This document shows, piece by piece, positions 1-8,177 of a DNA stretch of 64,000 nucleotides (the stretch's first letter is position 1; each line of letters begins with the position of its first letter). Both the position numbers and the translations under genes were made by a program. This stretch comes from Chromatiales bacterium. GTDB taxonomy: Bacteria > Pseudomonadota > Gammaproteobacteria > Steroidobacterales > GCA-2729495. A model generated the notes under the pieces. It was not told the DNA's origin. It ran no database searches and saw nothing but the letters and a program-made list of their open reading frames with translations. The stretch lies in the NCBI GenBank assembly GCA_024234935.1, contig JACKNI010000001.1, positions 1,051,054-1,115,053 of the forward strand, given 5' to 3'.

Positions 1-564
1 CGGCTGTCGGTAAGCGGACTCGATCACGTTCCAGATGATCCATGCATCGTGATAGCCAATCATTCGAGTTATCTCGACGGTCCGATTCTCAGTGCCGCAC
101 TGCCGCCACGATTCGGCTTCGTGATCATGCGCGAAATGACCCGCGTGCCCTTTGCACACTTCCTGTTACGTCGCATCGGTTCCGAGTTTGTCGAACGCAA
201 TGACAGGCACCAGGGCGCGGCCGATGCGCGCCGGATACTGCACAAGGCGCGCGGTCAGGAATCACTGGCCTTTTTCCCCGAAGGTTCGATTCTTGTCGAG
301 CCAGGGCTGAGGCGTTTTCACAACGGCGCTTTTGCAGCCGCCGTGCGCGGCAATCTTCCGGTCGTGCCGGTCATCATCCGTGGCAGTCGCGACATGCTGC
401 CTGCCTCCAGTCGGCTGCCCCGGCCCGGACGCATCGAAGTCATCATCAAGCCTGCGCTGCGCGCCAGCGGCGACAACCCCGTTCATTCACTGCGGGAACA
501 GGCACGGCTGAGCATCCTTGAAGACCTCAACGAACCGGATCTGCTGCATCACGAGCTGACATAA
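1..564 (+). CDS. 1-acyl-glycerol-3-phosphate acyltransferase-like protein, 5' truncated
   Basis: The reading frame is open from the first base of the window and ends with TAA, so the gene starts upstream; 187 residues are visible. The PlsC/LPLAT signature is clear: the NHSSYLD (HX4D) catalytic motif near visible residue 20, then the FFPEGS acyl-acceptor motif. The family transfers an acyl chain to lysophosphatidate or a related lysolipid at the inner membrane. A GTG at 49 opens the HX4D motif itself and is too far inside the domain to be the start. The missing upstream part could make this a stand-alone PlsC or the end of a larger fused protein. Confidence 0.85.
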   Translation, partial: RLSVSGLDHVPDDPCIVIANHSSYLDGPILSAALPPRFGFVIMREMTRVPFAHFLLRRIGSEFVERNDRHQGAADARRILHKARGQESLAFFPEGSILVEPGLRRFHNGAFAAAVRGNLPVVPVIIRGSRDMLPASSRLPRPGRIEVIIKPALRASGDNPVHSLREQARLSILEDLNEPDLLHHELT

Positions 565-669
565 GTCCCGTTTGGTCAACGCTTAGGGGGAAACCGTGGT
601 TGGCGCGGACCATTTTGCAACGCATAATCGGCCGCCATGCGGCTACGGCCAGCTCTGTGGAGAGACGTT

Positions 670-1851
670 TTGACTCAGGATGCAATCGTTATCGTTGCGG
701 CACGCCGCACGCCCATCGGCGCTTTTCAGGGTGCCCTGAGCCCGCTTTCAGCGCCTGAACTTTCAGCCGTTGCCAGCAAGGCCTGCCTCAGCGACTGCGC
801 CATTCCGGCTGCAGATATCAGTGAGGTGCTGTTCGGCTGTGTGCTGAGCGCCGGACTTGGCCAGGCACCGGCGCGACAGGCCGCACTCGCCGCCGGCTTG
901 CCGGATTCCGTACCCACCACCACCATCAACAAGGTCTGCGGCTCGGGCATGAAGGCCGTGCACCTCGGCGCCGACATGATCCGTGCAGGCAGCGCCTCCA
1001 TCGTGCTTGCCGGTGGCATGGAATCGATGAGCAACGCGCCCTACCTCCTGCCGAAGGCGCGCTCCGGTTACCGGATGGGGCACCAGGAAGTGCTCGATCA
1101 CATGTTTTACGACGGCCTGCAGAACCCTTATGACGGCCAGATGATGGGCATCTTCGGCGAAGCCACTGCGAAGACTTACGGGTTCTCGCGTAGCGAGCAG
1201 GACGAGTTTGCCATCGAGTCGGTGCAGCGTGCACTTGCCGCCACGAGTGCCGGCATTTTTGCAGCGGAAATCGCGCCGGTTGCCGTCAGCAGCCGGAAGG
1301 GCGAGAGCATCATCAGCGCAGATGAGGAACCGGGGCGCTGCGACCTGCAGCGTATCCCGACCATGCGGCCAGCCTTCGCCAAAGACGGGACCGTGACCGC
1401 CGCGACCTCCTCGTCAATCTCCGACGGCGCTGCATCGCTGCTGCTGATGAGTGCAGCCGAAGCGAAGCGTCGTGGACTGAAGCCGCTCGCGCGAATCATC
1501 GGGCAGGCCAGCCACGCGCAGGAACCGGCCTGGTTCACGACGGCACCGGGCCCGGCGGTCAAAAAACTGCTGGCTGCCGCCAACTGGAAGGTCGCCGATG
1601 TCGACCTGTTCGAGATCAACGAGGCGTTTGCCTGTGTGACACTGGCTGCCATGCGGGATCTCGGCATACCGCATGAGCGGGTGAACGTACATGGTGGCGC
1701 TTGCGCACTCGGTCATCCGATCGGCGCGACCGGTGCGCGCATCATTGCGACACTGATAAACGCATTGAAAACGCGGGGCGGAAAGCGCGGCATCGCCACG
1801 GCCTGTATCGGCGGCGGTGAAGCGATCGCGACAGCGATCGAAGTGTTGTGA
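670..1851 (+). CDS. acetyl-CoA C-acyltransferase (thiolase)
   Basis: 393-residue thiolase catalysing condensation or cleavage of acetoacetyl-CoA/3-ketoacyl-CoA. Visible catalytic residues are the acyl-accepting Cys90 in NKVCGSG, His349 in GHPIGATG and Cys379 in CIGGGE. The start is a TTG at 670, chosen because a GGAGAG ribosome site lies six bases upstream and the protein then begins TQDAIVIVAARRTPIG, the usual thiolase N-terminus; a more upstream in-frame start would add a non-homologous leader. The length fits biosynthetic AtoB/PhaA-type enzymes. Acetoacetyl-CoA synthetase at 49-51 kb could share its substrate pool, but this is inference. Confidence 0.93.
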   Translation: MTQDAIVIVAARRTPIGAFQGALSPLSAPELSAVASKACLSDCAIPAADISEVLFGCVLSAGLGQAPARQAALAAGLPDSVPTTTINKVCGSGMKAVHLGADMIRAGSASIVLAGGMESMSNAPYLLPKARSGYRMGHQEVLDHMFYDGLQNPYDGQMMGIFGEATAKTYGFSRSEQDEFAIESVQRALAATSAGIFAAEIAPVAVSSRKGESIISADEEPGRCDLQRIPTMRPAFAKDGTVTAATSSSISDGAASLLLMSAAEAKRRGLKPLARIIGQASHAQEPAWFTTAPGPAVKKLLAAANWKVADVDLFEINEAFACVTLAAMRDLGIPHERVNVHGGACALGHPIGATGARIIATLINALKTRGGKRGIATACIGGGEAIATAIEVL

Positions 1852-1870
1852 AGCACCTCAGTCCGCGCCG

Positions 1871-3523
1871 CTACATCCCGGAGTAATTCGGCCCGCCGCC
1901 ACCTTCCGGTGTCACCCAGCGGATGTTCTGCGCCGGATCCTTGATATCGCAGGTCTTGCAGTGGACGCAGTTCTGCGCGTTGATCTGCAGGCGCTGCTGG
2001 CCGTCCGTGCCCTCCACCACTTCATAGACGCCTGCGGGGCAATAGCGCTGGGCAGGCTCTGCATAGAGCGGCAGGTTGCTCCCTATCGGCACAGCCGGAT
2101 CCAGCAGCTGCAGATGGCAGGGCTGGTCTTCTTCGTGATTGGTGCTGGACAAAAACACCGATGACAAGCGATCAAAGCTGATCTTGCCATCCGCCTTCGG
2201 ATAGCTGATCCGCGGCGCACTGGCCGCAAGCTGAAGCCCTGCGTGATCCGGCTCGCGACTGTGCAGGGTAAAGGGCAGACGCCCGCCAAACAGGTTCTGG
2301 TCCAGCCAGATAAACGCGCTGCCGAGAAACAGACCGAACTTCTTCTGGGCCGGCGCGAAGTTGCGCGCGACATGCAACTCGCGCCAAACCCATGATTCGC
2401 GGACAGCCGTCTCGAAGGCGTCGAGCTGGGCAGGTGCCGCATCTCCCTGGCCAAGGGCTGCAAACACCGATTCGGCAGCCAGCATGCCTGTCTTGATCGC
2501 CGTGTGCGAGCCCTTGATCTTCGCGCCATTCAGGAACCCGGCCTCGCAGCCGGCGAGCAGGCCGCCGGGGAAGACCAGCTTCGGCAAGGACTGCAGACCA
2601 CCCTTGTTGACCGCCCGCGCGCCATAACTGACCCGCTGCCCGCCTTCCAGGCAGGCGCGGATTCGCGGGTGCTGCTTCCAGCGCTGGAATTCCTCGTAGG
2701 GGTTCAGGTACGGATTGCGGTAATTGAGCGCAATGATGAAACCCAGATAAACCTGGTTGTCGGCAGCGTGATAGATAAAGCCGCCACCCTCGGTGCTGCT
2801 GTTGAGCGGCCAGCCGAAGGTGTGTACCACGAGTCCTTCGCGATGCCGCGCCGGATCGATGGTCCAAATCTCCTTGATGCCGATACCGTAGTGCTGGGGG
2901 TCACAGTCTGCCCGCAGGTGGTAGGTCTCCATGAGTTCCTTGCCGAGATGGCCGCGACAGCCTTCGGCAAAGATCGTGTACTTGCCGCGCAGCTCGTAGC
3001 CGGGCTGGAACGAGGGCTTCTCGTGACCGTCGGCACCCCGACCCAGGTCGCCGGTCAGCACGCCGGCGACGCGCCCGTTCTCATAAAGGACCTCTGCGCC
3101 GGCAAAGCCGGGAAACAGGTTGGCACCCAGCTCTTCGGCCTGCTGGCCCAGCCACTGGCAGAGCCGGCCCAGACTGATGATGTAGTTGCCCTTGTTGTGC
3201 ATGGGGCGCGGAACAAATAAATCCGGCACCTTTATGTCCGCGTCAGCGCTGCGCAGCCAGTGGACCTCGTCAGCCGTGACCGCGGTCTGCACTGGTGCGC
3301 CGCGTTTTCGCCAGTCGGGGAAGAGTTCATCGAGGGCGGTCGTCTCCAGCACCGCCCCGGAGAGGATGTGTGCGCCGATCTCGGCGCCTTTCTCGATGAC
3401 CGCGACCGACACATCGGTACCCGCGTCCCGGGCGAGCTGCAGCAAGCGGCAGGCAGCCGCCAGACCGCAGGGACCAGCCCCGACGATCACGACATCAAAA
3501 TCCATGCTTTCCCGTTCAGCCAT
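1871..3523 (-). CDS. electron transfer flavoprotein-ubiquinone oxidoreductase
   Basis: 550-residue ETF-QO, the monotopic inner-membrane enzyme that passes electrons from acyl-CoA dehydrogenases, via ETF, to ubiquinone. An FAD dinucleotide fold (VGAGPCGLAAA) lies near residues 14-24, followed by the central quinone/FAD domain. A C-terminal ferredoxin-like segment carries the 4Fe-4S ligands in NCVHCKTCDIKDP. The N-terminus MAERESMDFDVVIVG matches the usual start of the family, which supports ATG 3523 over the internal ATG at 3505. It is convergent with the thiolase (19 bp apart), and both fit fatty-acid or branched-chain oxidation. Confidence 0.95.
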   Translation of the reverse strand: MAERESMDFDVVIVGAGPCGLAAACRLLQLARDAGTDVSVAVIEKGAEIGAHILSGAVLETTALDELFPDWRKRGAPVQTAVTADEVHWLRSADADIKVPDLFVPRPMHNKGNYIISLGRLCQWLGQQAEELGANLFPGFAGAEVLYENGRVAGVLTGDLGRGADGHEKPSFQPGYELRGKYTIFAEGCRGHLGKELMETYHLRADCDPQHYGIGIKEIWTIDPARHREGLVVHTFGWPLNSSTEGGGFIYHAADNQVYLGFIIALNYRNPYLNPYEEFQRWKQHPRIRACLEGGQRVSYGARAVNKGGLQSLPKLVFPGGLLAGCEAGFLNGAKIKGSHTAIKTGMLAAESVFAALGQGDAAPAQLDAFETAVRESWVWRELHVARNFAPAQKKFGLFLGSAFIWLDQNLFGGRLPFTLHSREPDHAGLQLAASAPRISYPKADGKISFDRLSSVFLSSTNHEEDQPCHLQLLDPAVPIGSNLPLYAEPAQRYCPAGVYEVVEGTDGQQRLQINAQNCVHCKTCDIKDPAQNIRWVTPEGGGGPNYSGM

Positions 3524-3611
3524 GCGGACGGAAGTCTAGCCCATCAATCCCCGCCCGCGCGATTCGGGTTTGCCCGCGACTCTCGCGGCTTCTACACTCG
3601 CGCCAGACCGC

Positions 3612-4709
3612 ATGAACCTCCTCGACCGATATCGCTCCCTCAGTACGGAACTCAGGTTCAGCAATGACCCGGCGCAGCTGCGTGCGCTCGGGGTGCTGGA
3701 CCGGGTCAGCCGCGAGCTGCTGGAGAGCCCGCGGCCACGGCGCCTGCCGGGAATTCTGGGCCGCTTCCTGCCGCGAACCACCAGCCCGGCGCCAGTACGC
3801 GGCGCTTATCTGTGGGGCAGCGTGGGGCGCGGGAAGACCTTCATGATGGACCTGCTGTTTGAGTCCCTGCCCTTCGACGACAAGGTCCGCTATCACTTCC
3901 ATCGGCTGATGAACCGCGTACACGGGCGGCTCAAGACCCTGCGCGACGAGCAGGATCCACTGGCGACCGTTGCCGCTGAACTGGCGGGCGAGGCACGCAT
4001 CATCTGCTTCGACGAGTTCTTCGTCGCCGACATCGCCGATGCGATGCTGCTCGGCCGGTTGCTTCACGCCCTGTTCGAGCGCGGCGTCACCCTGGTCGCC
4101 ACCTCGAACAGCGCACCACAGGACCTGTATCGCGGGGGCCTGCAGCGGCAGCGCTTCCTGCCCGCCATCGACCTGATCCTGCAGCACACCGAGGTCGTGC
4201 ACGTGGACGGGCTGACCGACTACCGGCTGCGTGTACTCGAAGCGGCCGAGCTCTGGCATGCGCCGCTCGATCAGAGCGCTGACCGGAACCTCGATCAATA
4301 CTTCCGGAACATGGCACCTGACCGGGGCACCGAGGGCGAAACGCTGGATGTGCTCGGCAGAACCATCACCACCCGCCGACGAGCCGAAGGTATCGCGTGG
4401 TTTGATTTCGATGCGCTGTGCGCAGGACCACGCAGCCAGGAGGACTACATCGAAATCGCCCGCTGGTTCCAGACGGTAATCATCTCCGGCATACCCCGGC
4501 TCGACGAAAGCCGCGAGAATGAAGCGCGGCGATTCATCGCACTGGTCGATGAGTTCTACGACCGGCGCGTCAATCTGATCATCTCGGCCGCAGAATCCAT
4601 CGGCCGGATCTATACCGGCACCCGCCTCAGCCACGAATTCGAACGCACCCGAAGCCGGCTGCTGGAGATGCAGTCGATGGAATATCTTGCCGCCGAACAT
4701 CTGCCCTGA
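3612..4709 (+). CDS. zapE: cell division protein ZapE (AFG1-family ATPase)
   Basis: 365-residue AFG1/ZapE ATPase. A Walker A loop (GSVGRGKT, about residues 69-76) and a Walker B (IICFDEFF, about 130-137) are present, and the C-terminal half carries the family DFDALC and SRENEARRFIALVDEFYD-like stretches. In E. coli ZapE binds FtsZ and is needed for division under stress; the mitochondrial homologue acts in protein turnover. ATG 3612 is preferred over a TTG at 3570 because homologues begin just before the LLDRY segment. It is transcribed divergently from ETF-QO. Confidence 0.93.
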   Translation: MNLLDRYRSLSTELRFSNDPAQLRALGVLDRVSRELLESPRPRRLPGILGRFLPRTTSPAPVRGAYLWGSVGRGKTFMMDLLFESLPFDDKVRYHFHRLMNRVHGRLKTLRDEQDPLATVAAELAGEARIICFDEFFVADIADAMLLGRLLHALFERGVTLVATSNSAPQDLYRGGLQRQRFLPAIDLILQHTEVVHVDGLTDYRLRVLEAAELWHAPLDQSADRNLDQYFRNMAPDRGTEGETLDVLGRTITTRRRAEGIAWFDFDALCAGPRSQEDYIEIARWFQTVIISGIPRLDESRENEARRFIALVDEFYDRRVNLIISAAESIGRIYTGTRLSHEFERTRSRLLEMQSMEYLAAEHLP

Positions 4710-4792
4710 ACGGCACATCGGCGCGCCCATGAACGCACCGCCGAACTGCTCCGCTATACTCGACAGGACCATCAGACAGGAGTCTGCCCACC

Positions 4793-5404
4793 ATGCGCTT
4801 GCACAGGTTTTTACTGCTGTTGGGCGGGCTTTGCAGCCTGGTTACGGCATCCCTTGCCGCACCGGTCAGCGATGCAGAGCGCGTACCAATAGACCTGCGG
4901 CGCACGACGCTGATCGTGCGTGACATGGATAACTCGTTGCGCTTCTACCGCGATGTACTGGGACTCAAGGTCGCCTACGACCAGATCATCCGTACGCCGC
5001 GGGATGCCGCCAGCGATGCCGATGCCGAGCGCTCATTGCGGCTGGTGCTGTTGCAGGCCAACGACGATTTCATCGGCATGATCGGCATGATCCAGTACTT
5101 CAAGCCATTGAAGCCGGTTCCCGCCACACCGGCTGAGCCCTTCAGCATCGGCAGCATGGTCTTCGTCTTCAACGTGAAGGATGCCGCCGCCAGATTCGCG
5201 GCGGCCCGCGAGGTGCCGGGGGTCCGGGTTATCGAAGAACCGGCACCGACCACCTATCCGGGTTATGGCGGCAAGGGTGTCATCCCGGTACTGGTGAGCA
5301 CGCTGACCGACCCCGATGGCTATGCGATCGAGCTGAACGAACTGCTGGTCGGAAATCCGAGGAGCGAAAACGCAGAAGCGCCCGTAGCGCCTGCCGCGAA
5401 ATAG
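4793..5404 (+). CDS. exported VOC (glyoxalase/bleomycin-resistance fold) protein
   Basis: 203 residues. A cleavable signal peptide is visible (MRLHRFLLLLGGLCSLVTASLA), followed by one VOC domain: LRRTTLIVRDMDNSLRFYRDVLGLKV and, near the end, DPDGYAIELNEL, which carries a likely metal-binding Glu. VOC proteins include dioxygenases, glyoxalases and binding proteins, so the substrate cannot be told. An AGGAG site sits ten bases before the ATG, and a TATACT resembling a -10 box is at 4755-4760. A periplasmic VOC protein is less usual than a cytoplasmic one. No neighbour suggests its role. Confidence 0.85.
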   Translation: MRLHRFLLLLGGLCSLVTASLAAPVSDAERVPIDLRRTTLIVRDMDNSLRFYRDVLGLKVAYDQIIRTPRDAASDADAERSLRLVLLQANDDFIGMIGMIQYFKPLKPVPATPAEPFSIGSMVFVFNVKDAAARFAAAREVPGVRVIEEPAPTTYPGYGGKGVIPVLVSTLTDPDGYAIELNELLVGNPRSENAEAPVAPAAK

Positions 5405-5414
5405 TCCGGCTGCA

Positions 5415-5445
5415 GCGCTGCCGGTGAGGGCTTCACCGGCAGCGC
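5415..5445. terminator. 13-bp perfect hairpin between convergent genes
   Basis: GCGCTGCCGGTGA at 5415-5427 pairs perfectly with 5433-5445 across a five-base GGGCT loop. It lies between the stop codons of two convergent genes (5404 and 5451), where a bidirectional terminator is expected. No U-tract follows on either strand, so it is not a textbook intrinsic terminator; it may instead block RNA decay. Confidence 0.5.
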
Positions 5446-5450
5446 AACGC

Positions 5451-5834
5451 TCAGTCAGAGCCGGCCGTACCTGCCATACGGTCGTACTTCAGGAAGAACT
5501 CGCGTCCCAGCGCCACAAGCTGGTTCTCGCTGGGGTGATCGACGACCTGCCAGGCGGCGATATGTTTTGCCGTTTGCGGACGGTGCTTCTTTGCGTAGTG
5601 CTCAAAATCGGCGACTGCGGTATGGGAACCTACGGCCAGCACTTCCGGGACCCCCTCCAGCGCATCGCACACTTCCCCGAAAAACTCATGCTCGGTACGT
5701 ACCGTACTGCCGTGCTGCCTGGTCGGGTGGGAGTGGGCCTTCAGCTTCTTGCCGGACAGCACCTTCTCATCATCGAAGTGCAGAATCTGGGCATGCTGGT
5801 GGTCGAGCCATACTATGGCGTGCGAGCGAATCAT
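5451..5834 (-). CDS. small conserved protein of the translational-machinery (eRF1-like) type
   Basis: 127 residues starting IRSHAIVWLDHQHAQILHF. This resembles a family annotated in proteobacteria as translational machinery protein, related to the central domain of archaeo-eukaryotic release factor eRF1; the assignment rests on memory of the VWLDH-xx-A-xI start and the C-terminal LVALGREFFLKYDRM. ATG 5832-5834 is chosen because AAAGGAA lies about ten bases upstream. No signal peptide or membrane segment is seen. It is convergent with the VOC gene and downstream of the Crp/Fnr gene on the same strand. Its function is not known to me. Confidence 0.7.
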   Translation of the reverse strand: MIRSHAIVWLDHQHAQILHFDDEKVLSGKKLKAHSHPTRQHGSTVRTEHEFFGEVCDALEGVPEVLAVGSHTAVADFEHYAKKHRPQTAKHIAAWQVVDHPSENQLVALGREFFLKYDRMAGTAGSD

Positions 5835-5947
5835 CGCGTAATTCCTTTGCGGCTGGAGAAGATCTGCTGTGGCAGATGGCATTATGAAGGCCGTGAGGCA
5901 TCTGGTCCATCGCGCGGGAGGCAGGGAACTTTTTTTTCGTGCGGCGC

Positions 5948-6640
5948 TCAGCAGACCAGCTGGCGCACGAGCCGATAGCACTCGCAGACCCTTGCTTCAA
6001 GGCCGGCCCGGTCCAGAATGGTGATCCGGCCACGAGTGTAGTTCAGGAGCCCATCGTCCTGCAGCTTGCGGGCGGCGTGCGTGACGTCTTCGCGACGCAG
6101 GCCAAGCATATTGGCGACAAATTGCTGGGTCATCTCGACTTCATTGCCCGCGACACGATCCATACCCAGCAGCAATGTCTTGCAGATTTTCTGTTCTATG
6201 GAGTGCCGCCGGATACAGATTGCGCTCTGGGCAATCTGTATCATCAATAGCTGCAGATACCCAAGCGCTGCCCGCTGAAAACCGCCATGTATGTCAAACT
6301 CCGCCTGCAAGAAATCCAGTCGCGCCCGGTAAGCCGCACCGGAAATCAGTGTGACGCAGTGATAGGGAATCTCCCGCTTGCCAAGGAGCCGCACCAGCCC
6401 CACCAGACCATCTTCATCGATTTCCGCGACAGGCGTATAGAGACTTGTCGCCGAGACACCGACCAGTGAAACAACGCAGTTCACCGGAAAATAGCCGTAG
6501 CGTGATTGGTTGCATGGTTCGCAAAGAATCTGCCCGCCCTGCAGCATGACGAGTTCCAGTTGCGGCTCGAACTGCAGATATTCCGGTTCTGAAAGTTGGG
6601 CTAACAGGCGATTCTTGAGCGGGTTCTGCCAGGTCAACAT
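5948..6640 (-). CDS. Crp/Fnr-family transcriptional regulator
   Basis: 230 residues. The N-terminal half is a cyclic-nucleotide-binding-like beta domain (ILCEPCNQSRYGYFPVNCVVSLV). The C-terminal half is a Crp-type winged helix with recognition region MTQQFVANMLGLRREDVTHAARKLQDDGLLNY. The N-terminus lacks the four-cysteine cluster of oxygen-sensing Fnr, so the signal is unlikely to be an iron-sulfur centre. ATG 6640 is supported by GGAG eight bases upstream; the frame is open further upstream but lacks protein-like composition. It is divergent from gpmA across a 260-bp region with a palindrome that could be an autoregulatory site. Confidence 0.88.
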   Translation of the reverse strand: MLTWQNPLKNRLLAQLSEPEYLQFEPQLELVMLQGGQILCEPCNQSRYGYFPVNCVVSLVGVSATSLYTPVAEIDEDGLVGLVRLLGKREIPYHCVTLISGAAYRARLDFLQAEFDIHGGFQRAALGYLQLLMIQIAQSAICIRRHSIEQKICKTLLLGMDRVAGNEVEMTQQFVANMLGLRREDVTHAARKLQDDGLLNYTRGRITILDRAGLEARVCECYRLVRQLVC

Positions 6641-6758
6641 CGCTTCAACTCCAATAGACTGGCCCTCACCCGCATCCCATAAGCCAAGGAAGCCCGCATC
6701 ACGGCTGCAGACAGGAGCAGCCAAGCGATGCCTTATACCGTTAGTGTTTACCCGTGTA

Positions 6759-6772
6759 TGTGCAGATTCACA
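6759..6772. promoter_or_regulatory. candidate Crp/Fnr-type operator TGTG-N6-CACA
   Basis: TGTGCAGATTCACA is an inverted repeat in the 260-bp region (6641-6900) between the divergent Crp/Fnr regulator and gpmA. The half-site spacing is six bases rather than the eight of a classical E. coli CRP site, so it may fit the local regulator rather than CRP. Elsewhere in this region I see a TAGAAT (6862-6867) that could be the gpmA -10 box, with a TTGTCC 19 bases before it. Confidence 0.35.
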
Positions 6773-6900
6773 CACAGACGCCAGCGCCGGACCTTGGCCC
6801 GTCCTCCCGACATACCCCCGATACAGCTGACAAGGATTGTCCGTCACCTGGACCCAGCGTTTAGAATCATCGGCTGCGCAGCAATAACCGGAGCATCTGA

Positions 6901-7644
6901 ATGACAGGCAAGCTGGTCCTCTGCCGGCACGGACAGAGTACATGGAATCTCGATAACCGCTTTACCGGCTGGACCGACGTGGACCTCACCGACCAGGGCT
7001 GCACTGAGGCAAAGAGCGCCGGCAAGGAGCTGGCGCGGCTGGGTTTTCGCTTCGATATCGCCTATACGTCGGTGCTCAAGCGGGCAATCCGCACGCTCTG
7101 GCTGATGCTCGACGAAATGGACCTGATGTGGATACCGGTCGAACGGACCTGGCGGCTCAACGAACGGCACTACGGGGCGTTGCAGGGGCTCAACAAGGCC
7201 GAGACCGCTGCCAAGCATGGCGAGGACCAGGTCAAGATCTGGCGCCGCAGCTATGACACGCCGCCGCCACCGCTGGAGGTAAGCGACGAGCGGCATCCGG
7301 TCCATGATCCCCGCTACCACGCAATCACGGGGCTGCCGGGCACGGAGTCCCTGAAAGACACGCTGGCGCGCGTCCTGCCCTTCTGGCAGGACAGCGTGGC
7401 GCCACGTCTGTTGCGCGGCGAGAACGTGCTGGTAACAGCACACGGCAACAGCCTGCGCGCCATGGTGAAAATGCTCGACCACATGTCCGAGCGGGACATC
7501 CTCGAGTTCAACATCCCCACCGGCATCCCGATGCTCTATACGCTTGATGCGCATCTCCAGCCACTGAAGCGCGAATATCTCGGCGACCAGACGGCTATCC
7601 GCAAGGCTGCCGAGGCGGTTGCACAGCAGGGCAAGGCGAAGTGA
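6901..7644 (+). CDS. gpmA: 2,3-bisphosphoglycerate-dependent phosphoglycerate mutase
   Basis: 247 residues, interconverting 3- and 2-phosphoglycerate in glycolysis/gluconeogenesis. The phosphohistidine motif LCRHGQSTWN (catalytic His10) is at the N-terminus. Also visible are TGWTDVDL, the ERHYG catalytic-acid segment, and the second catalytic histidine in VTAHGNSLRAMV. The length matches E. coli GpmA (about 250). GGAG lies seven bases before the ATG. Its stop overlaps the GTG start of the next gene (GTGA), so the two are translationally coupled. Confidence 0.97.
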   Translation: MTGKLVLCRHGQSTWNLDNRFTGWTDVDLTDQGCTEAKSAGKELARLGFRFDIAYTSVLKRAIRTLWLMLDEMDLMWIPVERTWRLNERHYGALQGLNKAETAAKHGEDQVKIWRRSYDTPPPPLEVSDERHPVHDPRYHAITGLPGTESLKDTLARVLPFWQDSVAPRLLRGENVLVTAHGNSLRAMVKMLDHMSERDILEFNIPTGIPMLYTLDAHLQPLKREYLGDQTAIRKAAEAVAQQGKAK

Positions 7645-8162
7645 TCTACGCACTCGATGGGCTGATGCCGCAGCTCGCCGACGATGTCTACATCGCGCCG
7701 AATGCCAGCGTGATCGGCGACGTGATCCTGGCCGCACAGGTCAGCGTCTGGTTTGGTGCCGTACTGCGCGGCGACGTCGAGCAGATCGTCGTCGGCCGCG
7801 GCAGCAACATCCAGGACAATTCGGTACTGCATTCCGATCCCGGCGCGCCGCTCACGCTGGGCGAGTTCGTGACGGTCGGACACATGGTGACCCTGCACGG
7901 ATGCACCATCGGTGACGGTACGCTGATCGGCATGGGCGCGAGCCTGCTCAATCACGCCCGGATTGGCCGCAATTGCCTGATCGGTGCGCATGCACTGGTC
8001 ACCGAAGGCAAGGAGTTCCCGGACGGCATGCTGATCGTGGGTTCACCGGCCCGGGCGATCCGGCCGCTGACGGCACAGGAACTTGAGGGGATCGCCGGCA
8101 ACCGCCAGCGCTACATCGAAAGGGCCAAACGCTATCGGGCCGGCCTGCGGTCCCTGCCCTGA
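7641..8162 (+). CDS. gamma-class carbonic anhydrase family protein (YrdA-like)
   Basis: 173 residues with a left-handed beta-helix built from hexapeptide repeats (for example VIGDVILAAQVSVW and NIQDNSVLH). The metal-binding histidines are in HSDPGAP, GHMVTLHG and a later NHA. YrdA/CaiE/PaaY proteins are trimeric, zinc- or iron-dependent, with carbonic anhydrase or thioesterase activity; which one applies here cannot be read. The GTG start is inside the gpmA stop (GTGA), consistent with coupling. Confidence 0.93.
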   Translation: MIYALDGLMPQLADDVYIAPNASVIGDVILAAQVSVWFGAVLRGDVEQIVVGRGSNIQDNSVLHSDPGAPLTLGEFVTVGHMVTLHGCTIGDGTLIGMGASLLNHARIGRNCLIGAHALVTEGKEFPDGMLIVGSPARAIRPLTAQELEGIAGNRQRYIERAKRYRAGLRSLP

Positions 8163-8177
8163 GCAAGTCGGCGGCGG

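Noticed and set aside
5930..5937. Run of eight T as a terminator for the Crp/Fnr gene
   Set aside because: The T run is on the plus strand, so for the minus-strand gene it would be an A run, and no hairpin precedes it in the proper orientation.
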